From an uncultured Croceitalea sp. (GTDB lineage Bacteria > Bacteroidota > Bacteroidia > Flavobacteriales > Flavobacteriaceae): a DNA stretch of 64,000 bases. Where the stretch lies: positions 372,001-436,000 of the forward strand of contig CANLWK010000001.1 of the NCBI GenBank assembly GCA_947494805.1, given 5' to 3'. The position numbers and the translations under genes are program-made. This document shows positions 36,669 to 46,182 of this stretch, one piece after another. The notes beneath the pieces are model-generated. The model saw only the letters and a program-made list of their open reading frames with translations. It was not told the origin of the DNA and did no database searches. Each line of letters begins with the position of its first letter. Position 1 is the stretch's first letter.

Positions 36669-37982
36669 TTATTCGATTTCTTGTGGTAAAATCCAGTCAT
36701 TGTGGGCAAAGTGTTTCCATGGCACATTTGCCAGATCGATCGTAGGGTCGATCAATGGAGCGTATGCACTGTTGTTCACCCGAACCTTTGAGGTTACAAA
36801 AACACTGATATCCTCACCCTTTGCTCGGTATTCTTTTTTTAGGTGTTGTGCGAACTGCCATGCAAAATCAGGGTAACACGCGACTTTTCTACGCTGTTTT
36901 TTGGTCAGGTAATCATTCAGTTTGATAGAGGTCACTTCATCGGTGTCTTTATTGACCACACGATAGTGAATGGTGCCCGACCTACTGCGCAACATCATAC
37001 GCCAACTCAATCGGTGCCCTTCTTCGGTCCATAGCACATCACTTTTAAAGGCATGATGGCGCAACGGTAGTACCAAGTGTACCATGAAATAAATGCCAAG
37101 TACGGCTAAAAGTAATTTGTGATTTTTTGGTGGTACATGATTGTCAGGAACAGTTACCGCTTTCTTTTTTAAGAAAAGGTTTCGTACTGCTTGCGGATTA
37201 AAAAAGAACAAACAGAATGCCAATGATAAGTATGGAAAAATACCGATTCTGAAAACATAACTATTGAAGAGGTGAAAGAAAATTGAAAGTACAAAAAACA
37301 GTTTTCTAGTAGGTTTCCATAGCAAGGCCGGAACGACCAAAAGGTCGAATAAAATTCCGAATGTGGCAATGATACCGTGTACCCATTTCTCTTGCAATAA
37401 GGCACCGATAAGAGGATACTCCTTTTTGCCATTCATCAAAATTTCAATAATACTGAGGTCAAACCAATCACCGTACAGTTTGGCTACCGAAGCAAAGGTG
37501 TAAACGATAAAGAGCTGTAAAATAATGATCCAGCGATAGTAGTTGTACATACTATCCTTTTTTATCTCGGGATTCAAATATGCATCAACGGACAGGCTTT
37601 TGTTTGCAGGAAAAAATGCCATGATAAAGGCCAGTAGCATCAATAGATAGTAATGGTTGTTGTACGATGTTTTCTGCATCAAATAGGCTCCTGTCCACAT
37701 GAATGCAAAAGCAAAGGCGCTAAAGCGGTATTTGTAGCCTATGGTAATCAAAATGCCGAAGATGCCCATGACGACAAAATAGCCGTACATGCCATTGCCA
37801 TCTAGGGGCTGCAAAAATTCAAAACCAATAAAATTAAAAGTGAATTTGGGTTCAATAAAAGTTCGTCTTACCCAGCCTGTGGCAATGGCCCCAAAACATT
37901 CAGCACAGACCAACAATCCGTAGAAAACGCGAAAAACAATGAGTTGGGCGTTGTCAATTTTTTTGAACAAGAACTGATGCAT
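36669..37982 (-). CDS. HTTM domain membrane protein (vitamin K-dependent carboxylase-like)
   Basis: A 437-residue protein with about eight membrane helices in the first 310 residues and a soluble C-terminal tail. The N-terminus (IDNAQLIVFRVFYGLLVCAE) and the later GDWFDLSIIEIL and FHLFNSYVFRIGIFPYLSLA fit the horizontally transferred transmembrane (HTTM) family related to gamma-glutamyl carboxylase. Carboxylation activity is not established for bacterial members. The ATG at 37982 overlaps the ribF stop codon (TGATG), so the two genes are coupled. Confidence 0.85.
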   Translation of the reverse strand: MHQFLFKKIDNAQLIVFRVFYGLLVCAECFGAIATGWVRRTFIEPKFTFNFIGFEFLQPLDGNGMYGYFVVMGIFGILITIGYKYRFSAFAFAFMWTGAYLMQKTSYNNHYYLLMLLAFIMAFFPANKSLSVDAYLNPEIKKDSMYNYYRWIIILQLFIVYTFASVAKLYGDWFDLSIIEILMNGKKEYPLIGALLQEKWVHGIIATFGILFDLLVVPALLWKPTRKLFFVLSIFFHLFNSYVFRIGIFPYLSLAFCLFFFNPQAVRNLFLKKKAVTVPDNHVPPKNHKLLLAVLGIYFMVHLVLPLRHHAFKSDVLWTEEGHRLSWRMMLRSRSGTIHYRVVNKDTDEVTSIKLNDYLTKKQRRKVACYPDFAWQFAQHLKKEYRAKGEDISVFVTSKVRVNNSAYAPLIDPTIDLANVPWKHFAHNDWILPQEIE

Positions 37983-38911
37983 CACAGTTTTTTTATGAGA
38001 TCCAGTGAGGTAATCTTATCTTTTTGCAGTTGCTCGCACAGCAATTCAACAGATTCGAACTTATGCTCATCACGAATCTTTTTAATCAAATTGATCTGTA
38101 GTTTTTCTTCGTACAGATTTTGGTCAAAATCAAAAAAATGGATTTCGATGCTTTTCTCTTTTCCGGCAACGGTGGGGTTGAAACCAATATTCATCATGCC
38201 ATATATAGTGGTTCCCTTAAACTCGCTTTGTATTACGTACACGCCATTTTGTGGAATCAATTTGTAGCTTTCAGCAATGTGCAAGTTCGCTGTCGGAAAC
38301 CCAATTTGACGCCCAAGCCCTTTTCCTCTTTTAATGGTGCCGGTAAGCATGTAACGATAGCCCAAGTATGTGTTTGCAGTTTCAATATCCCCAGCTAGCA
38401 GTGCTTTTCTGATTTTGGTAGAGCTTACTGATACGTCATTAACTTCTTGAACGGAGATTTCCTCAACCTCAAAATCAAAGGTCGCACCAAAGTTGATAAG
38501 GTCGTTGATGTTGGCATTGCGATTACGCCCAAACCTATGGTCATAGCCAATAATTATCTTTTTGGCCCGCAGTTGGTTGACCAACAGATCGCGAACAAAT
38601 TCGATTGCTGATAAGCGTGAAAACTCCCTAGTGAAAGGATGTACAACAAGGTAATGCAACCCAAGATTTCTTAAAATCTTCTTTTTCTCGTCAAGTGTAT
38701 TTAAGAGCTTAATATCGGCGTCTTTTTGTAATACCATTCTCGGATGGGGGAAGAAAGTAAGCACTACAGCTTTGGTTTCTGAGTTTTTGGCATTATTTAT
38801 GAGACGATCAAGTATCTTGCCATGACCGATATGTACCCCATCAAAGGTTCCTATGGTTATGGTTGTTGGTGCAGCTGACTTGAATTGAGAGATTCCTCGG
38901 ATTGTTTCCAC
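37982..38911 (-). CDS. ribF: Bifunctional riboflavin kinase/FAD synthetase
   Basis: A 309-residue enzyme that makes FMN from riboflavin and then FAD. The N-terminal FAD synthetase domain shows IGTFDGVHIGHGKIL (about 20-34) and IIGYDHRFG; the C-terminal riboflavin kinase domain shows GTIKRGKGLGRQIGFPTANL (about 190-209). Translation begins at GTG (38911), as no ATG is close to the conserved start. It precedes the HTTM gene and is divergent from the large metallopeptidase. No FMN riboswitch was noticed upstream. Confidence 0.95.
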   Translation of the reverse strand: METIRGISQFKSAAPTTITIGTFDGVHIGHGKILDRLINNAKNSETKAVVLTFFPHPRMVLQKDADIKLLNTLDEKKKILRNLGLHYLVVHPFTREFSRLSAIEFVRDLLVNQLRAKKIIIGYDHRFGRNRNANINDLINFGATFDFEVEEISVQEVNDVSVSSTKIRKALLAGDIETANTYLGYRYMLTGTIKRGKGLGRQIGFPTANLHIAESYKLIPQNGVYVIQSEFKGTTIYGMMNIGFNPTVAGKEKSIEIHFFDFDQNLYEEKLQINLIKKIRDEHKFESVELLCEQLQKDKITSLDLIKKL

Positions 38912-38933
38912 TAAGTAAAAAAATAAAAAGGCT

Positions 38934-38941
38934 TATTTTTG
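38934..38941 (+). promoter_or_regulatory. -7 box of the metallopeptidase gene
   Basis: TATTTTTG matches TAnnTTTG exactly and lies 23 nt before the ATG at 38964. No TTTG occurs at the expected -33 distance, so this may be a weak or regulated promoter. Confidence 0.4.
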
Positions 38942-38963
38942 ATAACCGCATGCCCCTTTGCTG

Positions 38964-41900
38964 ATGAAAGCTAAATTACATTTTGTTTTTTCAATAACCA
39001 TATTTTTTAGCTGCTTTTATGGGTCCGCTCAGAACACGTATTGGACACCTATTACGACAACAAATAAATTGATCAAAGTTACCACGCAGACCAAGGGTAA
39101 ACGATACCGGTTGGCACATGGACAATTGCGTAACGTATTGTTGCAAAATGGTGAAAAAGCGAAACAGGTGTATTTGCCGGATAGCGAGGGGGCAATAGAA
39201 GCCTTTTATTTTGAAGAAACGCCTGTATTTCACCCTGACTTATCAAAAAAGTATCCTGAAATTAAATCGTTCACCGCGTGGAACAGAAACAGGACCAAAA
39301 AAGCACGGTTTAGTTTTGCACCTGAGGGTATGACCATGATGTTAATGGATTATGATAAGAATGAAACCTCTTTTGTTCAAAAAACCGCAAATACCGCTGA
39401 TGAATATCTGGTTTATAGTGACCATAGCTCAAATCAGAAGACCGCTTTTGAATGCAAGACCGAAGCTTTAGCTTTTGGGCTTCATGCCGGTTCAAGAGGT
39501 TTAAGAAGATTGGCCGACGACCAAACCTTACGACGGTTTCGAATTGCCGTTTCAACAACGGGGGAGTACACCAGTTTTCATGGGGGAACGGTTGCTGGTG
39601 CACTGGCGGGTATCAATGCCACCTTGACCCGTGTCAATGAGGTTTTTGAAACCGATTTAGGGGTTACTTTAGAACTCATTCCCAATAATGATTTGGTAGT
39701 TTTTACCGATGCTGCTACCGACCCTTATACAGGTAATTTAAACGGACAGACCCAAAGTACCTTGAATTCAATTATAGGAGCGGCAAATTATGACGTTGGT
39801 CATTTGTTCAATAAGGTTGACCCAGGTCAAGATAATGGTAATGCGGGCTTTATTGGGGCCGTGTGCAACGATGCCCAAAAAGGAAGTGCTTTTTCCTCCG
39901 CAGAGATTCCGCAAGGAGATTTGTTTGATTTGGATTTTGTGGCCCATGAACTCGGACATCAATTTGGGGCCAATCATACCTGGTCTTTTGAATCAGAAGA
40001 TACCGGTGTTCAGGCAGAACCGGCCAGTGGTACGACTATCATGGGATATGCCGGAATTGTCAATGGAAATGATGTAGCGCCCAATGGCGATGATTACTTT
40101 CACCACTACAGTATTTTACAGGTAACCGATTTTCTACAAACTGTTTCATGCGCCCAGACTTCTGTGGTGAGCAATACACCACCAATAATCACACCGCTTC
40201 CTGATTATGTAATCCCCAAAGGCACGGCCTTCGTGCTTGAAGGTAGTGCAACAGATAACGATGTTGGTGATGTATTGACCTATACTTGGGAGCAAATTGA
40301 TAATGGCATCGTTACCACCAGCACTTTTGGACCTGAAAATGTATCAGGAGCAAATTTTCGGTCGTTACGACCAACCACAAACCCAAGCCGTTACTTTCCG
40401 CGACTTTCTAGAGTGGTGAGCGGACAATTACAGCAAAGCAATCCGCAAGAGAATGAAGCTTGGGAAACAGTTTCAGATGTAGAACGCGAATTGAATTTTG
40501 CGCTGACGGTTCGTGACAATAGTAGTGAGATAGGACAAACAACTTCTGATATAGTAAAGGTCGATGTAGTCTTTGCGGCGGGTCCGTTTACGGTGACTTC
40601 ACAAACCGCAAACGAGGTCTATCAGGCGGGCAGCGTTCAAGATATTACTTGGGACGTCGCCAATACCAACGCACCACCTATTAACGCTACCGCTGTGGAT
40701 GTTTACCTTTCAACGGATGGAGGGAGTAGTTTTCCTGTTTTATTGGCAGAAGACATACCCAATACGGGTTTGGCGCAAATACAGCTATCAGGTGATACCA
40801 CCACTTCAGGACGGTTGATGATCAAAGCCAGCAATTCCGTTTTCTTTGCGGTCAATGCTTCCAATTTTACGATTGAGGCCTCTTCAATGGTATTGAATTT
40901 TAATAAACTGGACCATGAAGTTTGCCAACCTGATGCGATTACGATTCCGTTTACTTACGAAACCTTCAATGGTTTTGCTGAGAACGCGGTTTTCAGTGCC
41001 AATTTACCCACGGGACTTAATGCATCTTTCCTTCCTGCAACGGCCAGTACAAACAATACACTTGTTGAAGTTACCTTAACCGGAACGGCCGGGGTGGCCG
41101 TAGGGTCTTATCCTATCGACATCATTGCCACAGCCGCTGGTATTACCACGATGACAACCATTGATTTGGGTGTTTACGATACGAACTTCACTCCGCTGAC
41201 CTTGACATTTCCTGAAGATGGAGCCATCAATACTGCCGTAAACCCTGAATTGCTATGGGATGCCGATATTGATGCAACCACCTATGATGTTGAAATAGCT
41301 TCTGATGCACTTTTTACCACAGTTGTTGAGACGGCCTCTACAACATTTGCCCAGTATAAAAGTTCAAACCTATCAACGGAAACTACATATTATTGGCGTG
41401 TAAGGCCCAAAAATCTTTGTGGTGAAGGGACCTTTGGTACGGCATTTAGTTTTACAACGTCCCCTGTCAATTGCAAGACCTTTGATACCGATCAGTTACC
41501 CATTGAGATTATTTCAGAGGACCCTTCGACCATTACTTCAAAAATCACTTTTGTAGAAGACTTGACCTTGTCAGATATCAATGTTAACCTCGAAGTCTCA
41601 CATACGTTTCTAGAGGACCTCATAATAAAACTGACCTCGCCTGCCGGCACCACGGTAATATTGACTTCAAAATCTTGCGGAAGCCTTAACAATATAAATG
41701 TGGTGTTTGATGATGATGGTGGATCGCTCGGTTGTTCTGGAAATCCGGCTATTCAGGGCGTAGTAAAACCTTTGGGCTCCTTGGCATCTTTCAACGGCGA
41801 GTCCATTTTAGGAGAGTGGCTGTTGACCATTGAAGACACTGCTGCCACCGATGGCGGTTCTTTGGATGCCTTCTCTTTAGATGTCTGCATTGAGGGCGTT

Positions 41901-42728
41901 TTTCGACCTGATGAAGATGAAGATGGTGTTTTTGATGATGGGGACGACCTGTGTTTGGGAACGCCAAAAGGTGTTAGCGTTGATACCTCGGGATGCCCTA
42001 TCAACAACTTTCCACAGAACAATTTTGATATTGTGATTCAAAGTGAGACCTGTCGACAGAACGATGACGGATCCGTGCAAGTTACTGCAACCGATACTTC
42101 GATTACCTATACGGCCAACTTAACGGGCAATGGAGTTGATACCTCTTTTGATTTTACCGATGATCAGGCCTTTGAAAATTTAATCGCCGGCAATTATACG
42201 CTGTGCATTACTGGTACCACAGGTACCGTAGACTATCGTGAGACCTGTTTTGAAATAATAATCACTGAGCCTGACGAGTTAAATGTAGAGACCTTGGTCA
42301 CTGGCCAAGATAACTCATTGGTCTTGCAGATGTCGGGAGCAACACTGTATAATATTGAGTTGAACGGAGTACTGAACCAAACTACGGATAATTCATTTAC
42401 AATACCATTACGATCAGGGGTCAATACGTTAAAAGTATCCACGGCATTACCTTGCCAAGGTGTTTATGAAGAACAGTTATTGGTCTTTGTTGGACCAGTG
42501 GCATATCCCAATCCCGCAAGTGATTTGGTAAACGTGCTATTACAAGGTGACAGTGATGAAGTGAGCTATCAGGTGTTTTCGGTCAATGGGCAATTGGTAT
42601 TGAGCGGAAGGGGCGTTCTAGTTGCTAACGAACTGCAGTTCAATGTTTCAAACCTGCCTTCGGGAGTATATGTGGTCAAAGTGGGTTTTGAGAAGATTGC
42701 CCAAACTTTTAAATTGATAAAACGATGA
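38964..42728 (+). CDS. Secreted reprolysin-like metallopeptidase with P-domain and T9SS tail
   Basis: A 1254-residue exported protease. A signal peptide covers residues 1-22 (ending GSAQ). A propeptide-like region is followed by a metzincin catalytic domain with HELGHQFGANH (zinc ligands at about 328, 332, 338) and the Met-turn TIMGYAG (about 360). Beta-sandwich/FN3-like segments follow (about 400-840), then a proprotein-convertase P-domain (about 845-978; SHTFLEDLIIKLTSPAGTTV) and a thrombospondin type-3-like calcium motif (DEDEDGVFDDGDD). The last ~75 residues form a T9SS type A sorting domain (AYPNPASDLVNV ... PSGVYVVKV). The ATG at 38964 is chosen over an in-frame TTG six bases earlier. 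It should be secreted across the outer membrane by the type IX system. Confidence 0.93.
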   Translation: MKAKLHFVFSITIFFSCFYGSAQNTYWTPITTTNKLIKVTTQTKGKRYRLAHGQLRNVLLQNGEKAKQVYLPDSEGAIEAFYFEETPVFHPDLSKKYPEIKSFTAWNRNRTKKARFSFAPEGMTMMLMDYDKNETSFVQKTANTADEYLVYSDHSSNQKTAFECKTEALAFGLHAGSRGLRRLADDQTLRRFRIAVSTTGEYTSFHGGTVAGALAGINATLTRVNEVFETDLGVTLELIPNNDLVVFTDAATDPYTGNLNGQTQSTLNSIIGAANYDVGHLFNKVDPGQDNGNAGFIGAVCNDAQKGSAFSSAEIPQGDLFDLDFVAHELGHQFGANHTWSFESEDTGVQAEPASGTTIMGYAGIVNGNDVAPNGDDYFHHYSILQVTDFLQTVSCAQTSVVSNTPPIITPLPDYVIPKGTAFVLEGSATDNDVGDVLTYTWEQIDNGIVTTSTFGPENVSGANFRSLRPTTNPSRYFPRLSRVVSGQLQQSNPQENEAWETVSDVERELNFALTVRDNSSEIGQTTSDIVKVDVVFAAGPFTVTSQTANEVYQAGSVQDITWDVANTNAPPINATAVDVYLSTDGGSSFPVLLAEDIPNTGLAQIQLSGDTTTSGRLMIKASNSVFFAVNASNFTIEASSMVLNFNKLDHEVCQPDAITIPFTYETFNGFAENAVFSANLPTGLNASFLPATASTNNTLVEVTLTGTAGVAVGSYPIDIIATAAGITTMTTIDLGVYDTNFTPLTLTFPEDGAINTAVNPELLWDADIDATTYDVEIASDALFTTVVETASTTFAQYKSSNLSTETTYYWRVRPKNLCGEGTFGTAFSFTTSPVNCKTFDTDQLPIEIISEDPSTITSKITFVEDLTLSDINVNLEVSHTFLEDLIIKLTSPAGTTVILTSKSCGSLNNINVVFDDDGGSLGCSGNPAIQGVVKPLGSLASFNGESILGEWLLTIEDTAATDGGSLDAFSLDVCIEGVFRPDEDEDGVFDDGDDLCLGTPKGVSVDTSGCPINNFPQNNFDIVIQSETCRQNDDGSVQVTATDTSITYTANLTGNGVDTSFDFTDDQAFENLIAGNYTLCITGTTGTVDYRETCFEIIITEPDELNVETLVTGQDNSLVLQMSGATLYNIELNGVLNQTTDNSFTIPLRSGVNTLKVSTALPCQGVYEEQLLVFVGPVAYPNPASDLVNVLLQGDSDEVSYQVFSVNGQLVLSGRGVLVANELQFNVSNLPSGVYVVKVGFEKIAQTFKLIKR

Positions 42729-43402
42729 AACGATTTCTATTGATCATTTCGGTGGTATTGATTTCATGTGGAGGCGATGATGGGCCACCGCCTTCACCAG
42801 AAGGCGCGTTGTTGGTCTTTCCATTGCAAAGTTCTGAGTGCACCACCGGAGTAAGTGTGAATGAGACGTTAAGTCAGGTGACTTTTGAATGGATGGCTGC
42901 CAATAACACGGACCTTTACACACTCAACGTGGTTAATTTAGAGACCAATACACCGCAGACCATAACAACCGGCGCCACATCAGCCAGTCTTTCCATTGAA
43001 AAGGGAGCACCTTTTTCATGGTCCATACTTTCGAGCAATTCTAGTTCTGATGAAACCGCAACGAGTGAGAATTGGTTATTTTACAATTCGGGAGCATTGA
43101 CGACCTATCCGCCTTTTCCGGCGCAGATCATTCGACCCAAATCCGGGGCATCGGTTCAAAAAAGTTCGGCCGACCAAGTTGTTTTAGAGTGGTTGGGGGC
43201 CGATGTTGAAGACGATATTTCAATTTTTGAGATTTACTTTTCTGAAACGAACCCACCAGTTTTGATAGCTACTGAAAATTCACAGAGCTCTATGGTGAAT
43301 GTAGGTGTTGTATCGGGTGTCACATATTATTGGAGAGTGGTGACCACCGATGGTGAAGGAAATACTTCTGACTCAGGTATCTTTGACTTTAAGGTGTTAT
43401 GA
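42725..43402 (+). CDS. FN3-containing lipoprotein coupled to the metallopeptidase
   Basis: A 225-residue lipoprotein: lipobox LISC at about residue 15 (MKRFLLIISVVLISCGGDD), then two fibronectin type III-like modules, the second ending TYYWRVVTTDGEGNTSDSG. Its ATG overlaps the last codon and stop of the metallopeptidase (ATGA), so it is translated from the same message. Similar FN3 motifs (TYYWRV) occur in the protease itself. An accessory or anchoring role for the protease is inferred from this coupling. Confidence 0.8.
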   Translation: MKRFLLIISVVLISCGGDDGPPPSPEGALLVFPLQSSECTTGVSVNETLSQVTFEWMAANNTDLYTLNVVNLETNTPQTITTGATSASLSIEKGAPFSWSILSSNSSSDETATSENWLFYNSGALTTYPPFPAQIIRPKSGASVQKSSADQVVLEWLGADVEDDISIFEIYFSETNPPVLIATENSQSSMVNVGVVSGVTYYWRVVTTDGEGNTSDSGIFDFKVL

Positions 43403-43434
43403 TTTTTCGCTAACACTTGTTTGCTCGCCCAACA

Positions 43435-44064
43435 TTATGTACCATTAAACCGGTTCATGGTGTTTTTAGCACCGGCAAAAACAAACGAGCGAATCAAATC
43501 TGCTGATTTTTTAAGTCTTTCAGGCAGTTTAGGGGTCTCTTCATCATTCCATTTGCCCAATACGTAATCAACTTGTCTTCCTTGACCAAAGTCCGCCCCT
43601 ACTCCAAATCGGAACCTGTGGTAGGTTGCGGTCTGCAATAGTTGCTGAATACTCTTTAGGCCGTTGTGTCCACCATCGCTGCCCTTACCTTTCAATCGTA
43701 GGGTGCCAAAGGGCAGATTGATATCATCGGTAATGATCAATACATTTTCTAATGGAATGTTTTCCTTTTCCATCCAATAGCGAACAGCCTTTCCGCTGAG
43801 GTTCATATAAGTGGCCGGTTTGAGGCAAAGAACGCTTTTCCCTTTATGTTTGAAACCGGAAACTGCCCCTAGTTTGCCATCCTCAAAACCAAAGCCCTCT
43901 TCATCGGCAAGTTGGTCCAGAATCTTAAAGCCAATATTGTGACGGGTATTGTGATATTTTTCACCAATGTTGCCAAGGCCTACGATAAGAAATTTCTTCA
44001 TGGTATCTGTTTCAAAAAGTATGGTTTGATCAGTACGCCAAAGTGATTTTAACCATGTAAACAT
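43435..44064 (-). CDS. pth: Peptidyl-tRNA hydrolase
   Basis: A 209-residue enzyme that frees tRNA from drop-off peptidyl-tRNA. The Pth signature is clear: VGLGNIGEKYHNTRHNIG near the start of the conserved fold, KPATYMNLSG in the middle and GSDGGHNGLKSI later. The ATG at 44064 adds a 21-residue tail common in related bacteria; the ATG at 44001 gives the minimal 188-residue enzyme. A longer frame to 44097 is rejected because it begins inside a terminator stem. It lies downstream of rplY. Confidence 0.93.
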   Translation of the reverse strand: MFTWLKSLWRTDQTILFETDTMKKFLIVGLGNIGEKYHNTRHNIGFKILDQLADEEGFGFEDGKLGAVSGFKHKGKSVLCLKPATYMNLSGKAVRYWMEKENIPLENVLIITDDINLPFGTLRLKGKGSDGGHNGLKSIQQLLQTATYHRFRFGVGADFGQGRQVDYVLGKWNDEETPKLPERLKKSADLIRSFVFAGAKNTMNRFNGT

Positions 44065-44090
44065 GAGGTATGCGTTTGGATAAAAATACA

Positions 44091-44134
44091 AAAGCATCCA
44101 AAATCAAACGATATCATTTGATCATGGATGCTTT
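44091..44134 (-). terminator. Terminator between rplY and pth
   Basis: AAAGCATCCA (44091-44100) and TGGATGCTTT (44125-44134) form a perfect 10-bp stem; an inner ATCAAA/TTTGAT pair extends it. On the minus strand it follows rplY and is succeeded by a T-rich stretch, so it probably ends the prs-rplY transcript. Confidence 0.75.
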
Positions 44135-44152
44135 TTAACGTTGTTTTAGTAC

Positions 44153-44794
44153 TTATTCAGCACTTTCAGCGGCCGGAGCTTCAGCGCCTTCTGCGGTTGC
44201 TTCGGCACCTTCTTCGCCTTCTTCATCTTCTTCTTCATCTTCAACAGCATTACGAGATGCTTTCACTTGAACTACAGCCGTGCTGTCAGGATGAAGAATG
44301 GTATAATCGTCGCTCAATAAGGTTTCTACCGCTATGGTGCCTCCGATTCTAAGCTTAGAAATATCAATTGTGATAAAATCCGGTAATAGGTCCGGTAGGG
44401 CCTTAATTGAAAGTTTTCGCTTTCTAAACAATAAACGGCCACCATTACGTACTCCTGGTGAATTACCTTCTAAACGCACAGGAATGTTCATGGTCACGGC
44501 TTTATCTGCGAACAATTGATAGAAATCAATGTGCAAGATTTTATCGGTTACAGGGTGAAACTGAATGTCTTGCAAAACAGCACTGAATTTTTCACCGTTT
44601 TCTAACTCAATTACAGCAGTATATGCGTTAGGGGTGTACACTAGGTTTTTGAACGATAGTTCATCAGCTGAAAAGTGCAATGGTTTTTCCCCTCCGTATA
44701 ATACGCAAGGGACCTTTCCAGCATTACGTAAGGCTTTGGTCGAGACCTTGCCCACGCTTTCTCTTTGGGATCCTTTGATAGTAATTGACTTCAT
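44153..44794 (-). CDS. rplY: 50S ribosomal protein L25/general stress protein Ctc
   Basis: A 213-residue CTC-type L25 that binds 5S rRNA. Residues 1-95 form the L25 domain (start [20 protein letters not shown], then [12 protein letters not shown]), and residues 96-180 the TL5/CTC C-terminal domain with [20 protein letters not shown]. The last ~30 residues are an acidic, alanine-rich tail ([16 protein letters not shown]), a frequent feature in Bacteroidota. It follows prs by 67 bp, a gene pair that is conserved in this group. Confidence 0.95.
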   Translation of the reverse strand: MKSITIKGSQRESVGKVSTKALRNAGKVPCVLYGGEKPLHFSADELSFKNLVYTPNAYTAVIELENGEKFSAVLQDIQFHPVTDKILHIDFYQLFADKAVTMNIPVRLEGNSPGVRNGGRLLFRKRKLSIKALPDLLPDFITIDISKLRIGGTIAVETLLSDDYTILHPDSTAVVQVKASRNAVEDEEEDEEGEEGAEATAEGAEAPAAESAE

Positions 44795-44861
44795 TAATTC
44801 TAATTAAAATTTATAATTCATTTTTCGAAATGTTCGGATGATTACCGAACGTAGTCGAAGG

Positions 44862-45803
44862 CTACATTAAAAACTTTGATGATATTGAGGTGTTATGGTG
44901 CACTCTGTGCATCACATCTGCAAATAGATTGGCACAACTCAATACTCTTACTTTACCACTTTTAACTTCACTCGGAATAGAATCAGTAATGATCAGTTCT
45001 TTTAACAATGATTCTTCAATGCGCTGATAAGCATTGCCAGAAAGCAAGCCATGGGTGGTGATTGCCCGTACGCTTAGTGCACCCCTCTCCATCATCAGAT
45101 CTGCGGCTCTTGTTAAAGTGCCCGCGGTATCGACCATATCATCAACAAGTACCACATTTTTTCCTTTCACATCACCGATCAGTTCCATATGGGAGATGAC
45201 ATTCGCTTTTGCCCGTTGCTTGTAACAAATGACTACATCACACTCTAAGGCCTTAGAATAGGCATAGGCCCGTTTTGACCCACCCATATCTGGAGAGGCA
45301 ACGCAAAGGTTGTCCAACTTCAGATTCTTCAAATAGGGCAAAAACAGGGTAGAGGCGAACAAGTGGTCCACTGGCTTTTCAAAGAATCCTTGAATTTGAT
45401 CTGCATGCAGATCCATGGTAATGATGCGTGTCGCCCCTGCAGACTCTAACATTTTTGCGATAAGCTTGGCGGCTATGGGTACGCGCGGTTTGTCTTTACG
45501 ATCTTGTCGTGCCCAACCAAAATAGGGCATAACAGCAGTAATGTGCCTTGCAGATGCGCGTTTTGCAGCATCGAGCATCAACAACATTTCCATTAAATTT
45601 TCTGAACTCGGATTGGTTGAGCCGATGATAAAAATACGGGCCCCACGAATTGATTCTTCAAATGACGGTTGAAACTCACCATCGCTGTAGCGCGAAAACA
45701 ACACCTTGCCCAAATCAGTACCATAGGCCTCGGCAATTTTTTCGCCAAGTGCAGTACTTTGTGTACAAGCAAAGATCTTAGGTTCAGGTACTTGATAAGG
45801 CAT
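44862..45803 (-). CDS. prs: Ribose-phosphate pyrophosphokinase
   Basis: A 313-residue PRPP synthase feeding nucleotide, histidine and tryptophan synthesis. Signatures: SRYSDGEFQPSFEESIRG, the ATP loop YFGWARQDRK, TMDLHADQIQGFF and the PRPP loop VVLVDDMVDTAGTL (about 216-229). The length is normal. The unit runs prs to rplY. The start at 45803 leaves 142 bp to the tRNA-Leu gene, which is on the opposite strand and diverges from it. Confidence 0.96.
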   Translation of the reverse strand: MPYQVPEPKIFACTQSTALGEKIAEAYGTDLGKVLFSRYSDGEFQPSFEESIRGARIFIIGSTNPSSENLMEMLLMLDAAKRASARHITAVMPYFGWARQDRKDKPRVPIAAKLIAKMLESAGATRIITMDLHADQIQGFFEKPVDHLFASTLFLPYLKNLKLDNLCVASPDMGGSKRAYAYSKALECDVVICYKQRAKANVISHMELIGDVKGKNVVLVDDMVDTAGTLTRAADLMMERGALSVRAITTHGLLSGNAYQRIEESLLKELIITDSIPSEVKSGKVRVLSCANLFADVMHRVHHNTSISSKFLM

Positions 45804-45915
45804 TCTATACTAGTATTTAAGCGCGTTCTTTTAAAAGAGGTGCAAATTTAAAAATTAATCTGGGTTGCTAAAGCATAAATGTGCGAATTTTAGGTTTTGA
45901 AATAAAATTATTTTT

Positions 45916-45923
45916 TAGCTTTG
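45916..45923 (+). promoter_or_regulatory. -7 box of the tRNA-Leu gene
   Basis: TAGCTTTG matches TAnnTTTG exactly and lies 22 bp before the tRNA, with transcription expected near 45930. The nearest TTTG (45896-45899) has a spacer of only 16 bp, so the -33 part is uncertain. Confidence 0.5.
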
Positions 45924-45945
45924 CAATCCGTTTTGAAGATATGAT

Positions 45946-46027
45946 GCTCGAGTGGCGGAACTGGTAGACGCGCTGGATTCAAAATCCAGTTCTTTCGGGA
46001 GTGTGGGTTCGATTCCCACCTCGAGTA
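45946..46027 (+). tRNA. tRNA-Leu (anticodon CAA)
   Basis: The 82-nt sequence folds as a class II tRNA. The acceptor arm pairs GCTCGAG with CTCGAGT (one G-U pair) and discriminator A. The anticodon arm is CTGGA-TTCAAAA-TCCAG with CAA in the loop, which reads UUG codons. A long variable arm (TTCTTTCGGGAG) and the T arm GTGGG-TTCGATT-CCCAC follow. CCA is not encoded, as is usual in Bacteroidota. Confidence 0.95.
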
Positions 46028-46032
46028 CTTAG

Positions 46033-46070
46033 AAACCCTGAAATCATTTGATTTCAGGGTTTTATTTTTT
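46033..46070 (+). terminator. Rho-independent terminator after tRNA-Leu
   Basis: AAACCCTGAAATCA (46033-46046) pairs with TGATTTCAGGGTTT (46049-46062) in a strong stem, followed by TTTATTTTTT. It begins six bases after the tRNA. Confidence 0.85.
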
Positions 46071-46182
46071 ATAAACTTTTCATTGGGAAATGATGTTAAT
46101 GGTAGATTGGTATGCCAATGAAAACGTTCTATGAATACTAAACGACTTCTGTATCCGTTTTTTAAAGGGTAGAAAATAACCA

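Noticed and set aside
38911-38963. FMN riboswitch upstream of ribF
   Set aside because: The space to the divergent gene is only 52 bp and shows no RFN-like stems.
44065-44097. Longer N-terminus of pth from ATG 44097
   Set aside because: The start codon lies within the stem of the rplY terminator, and the added residues resemble no Pth extension.
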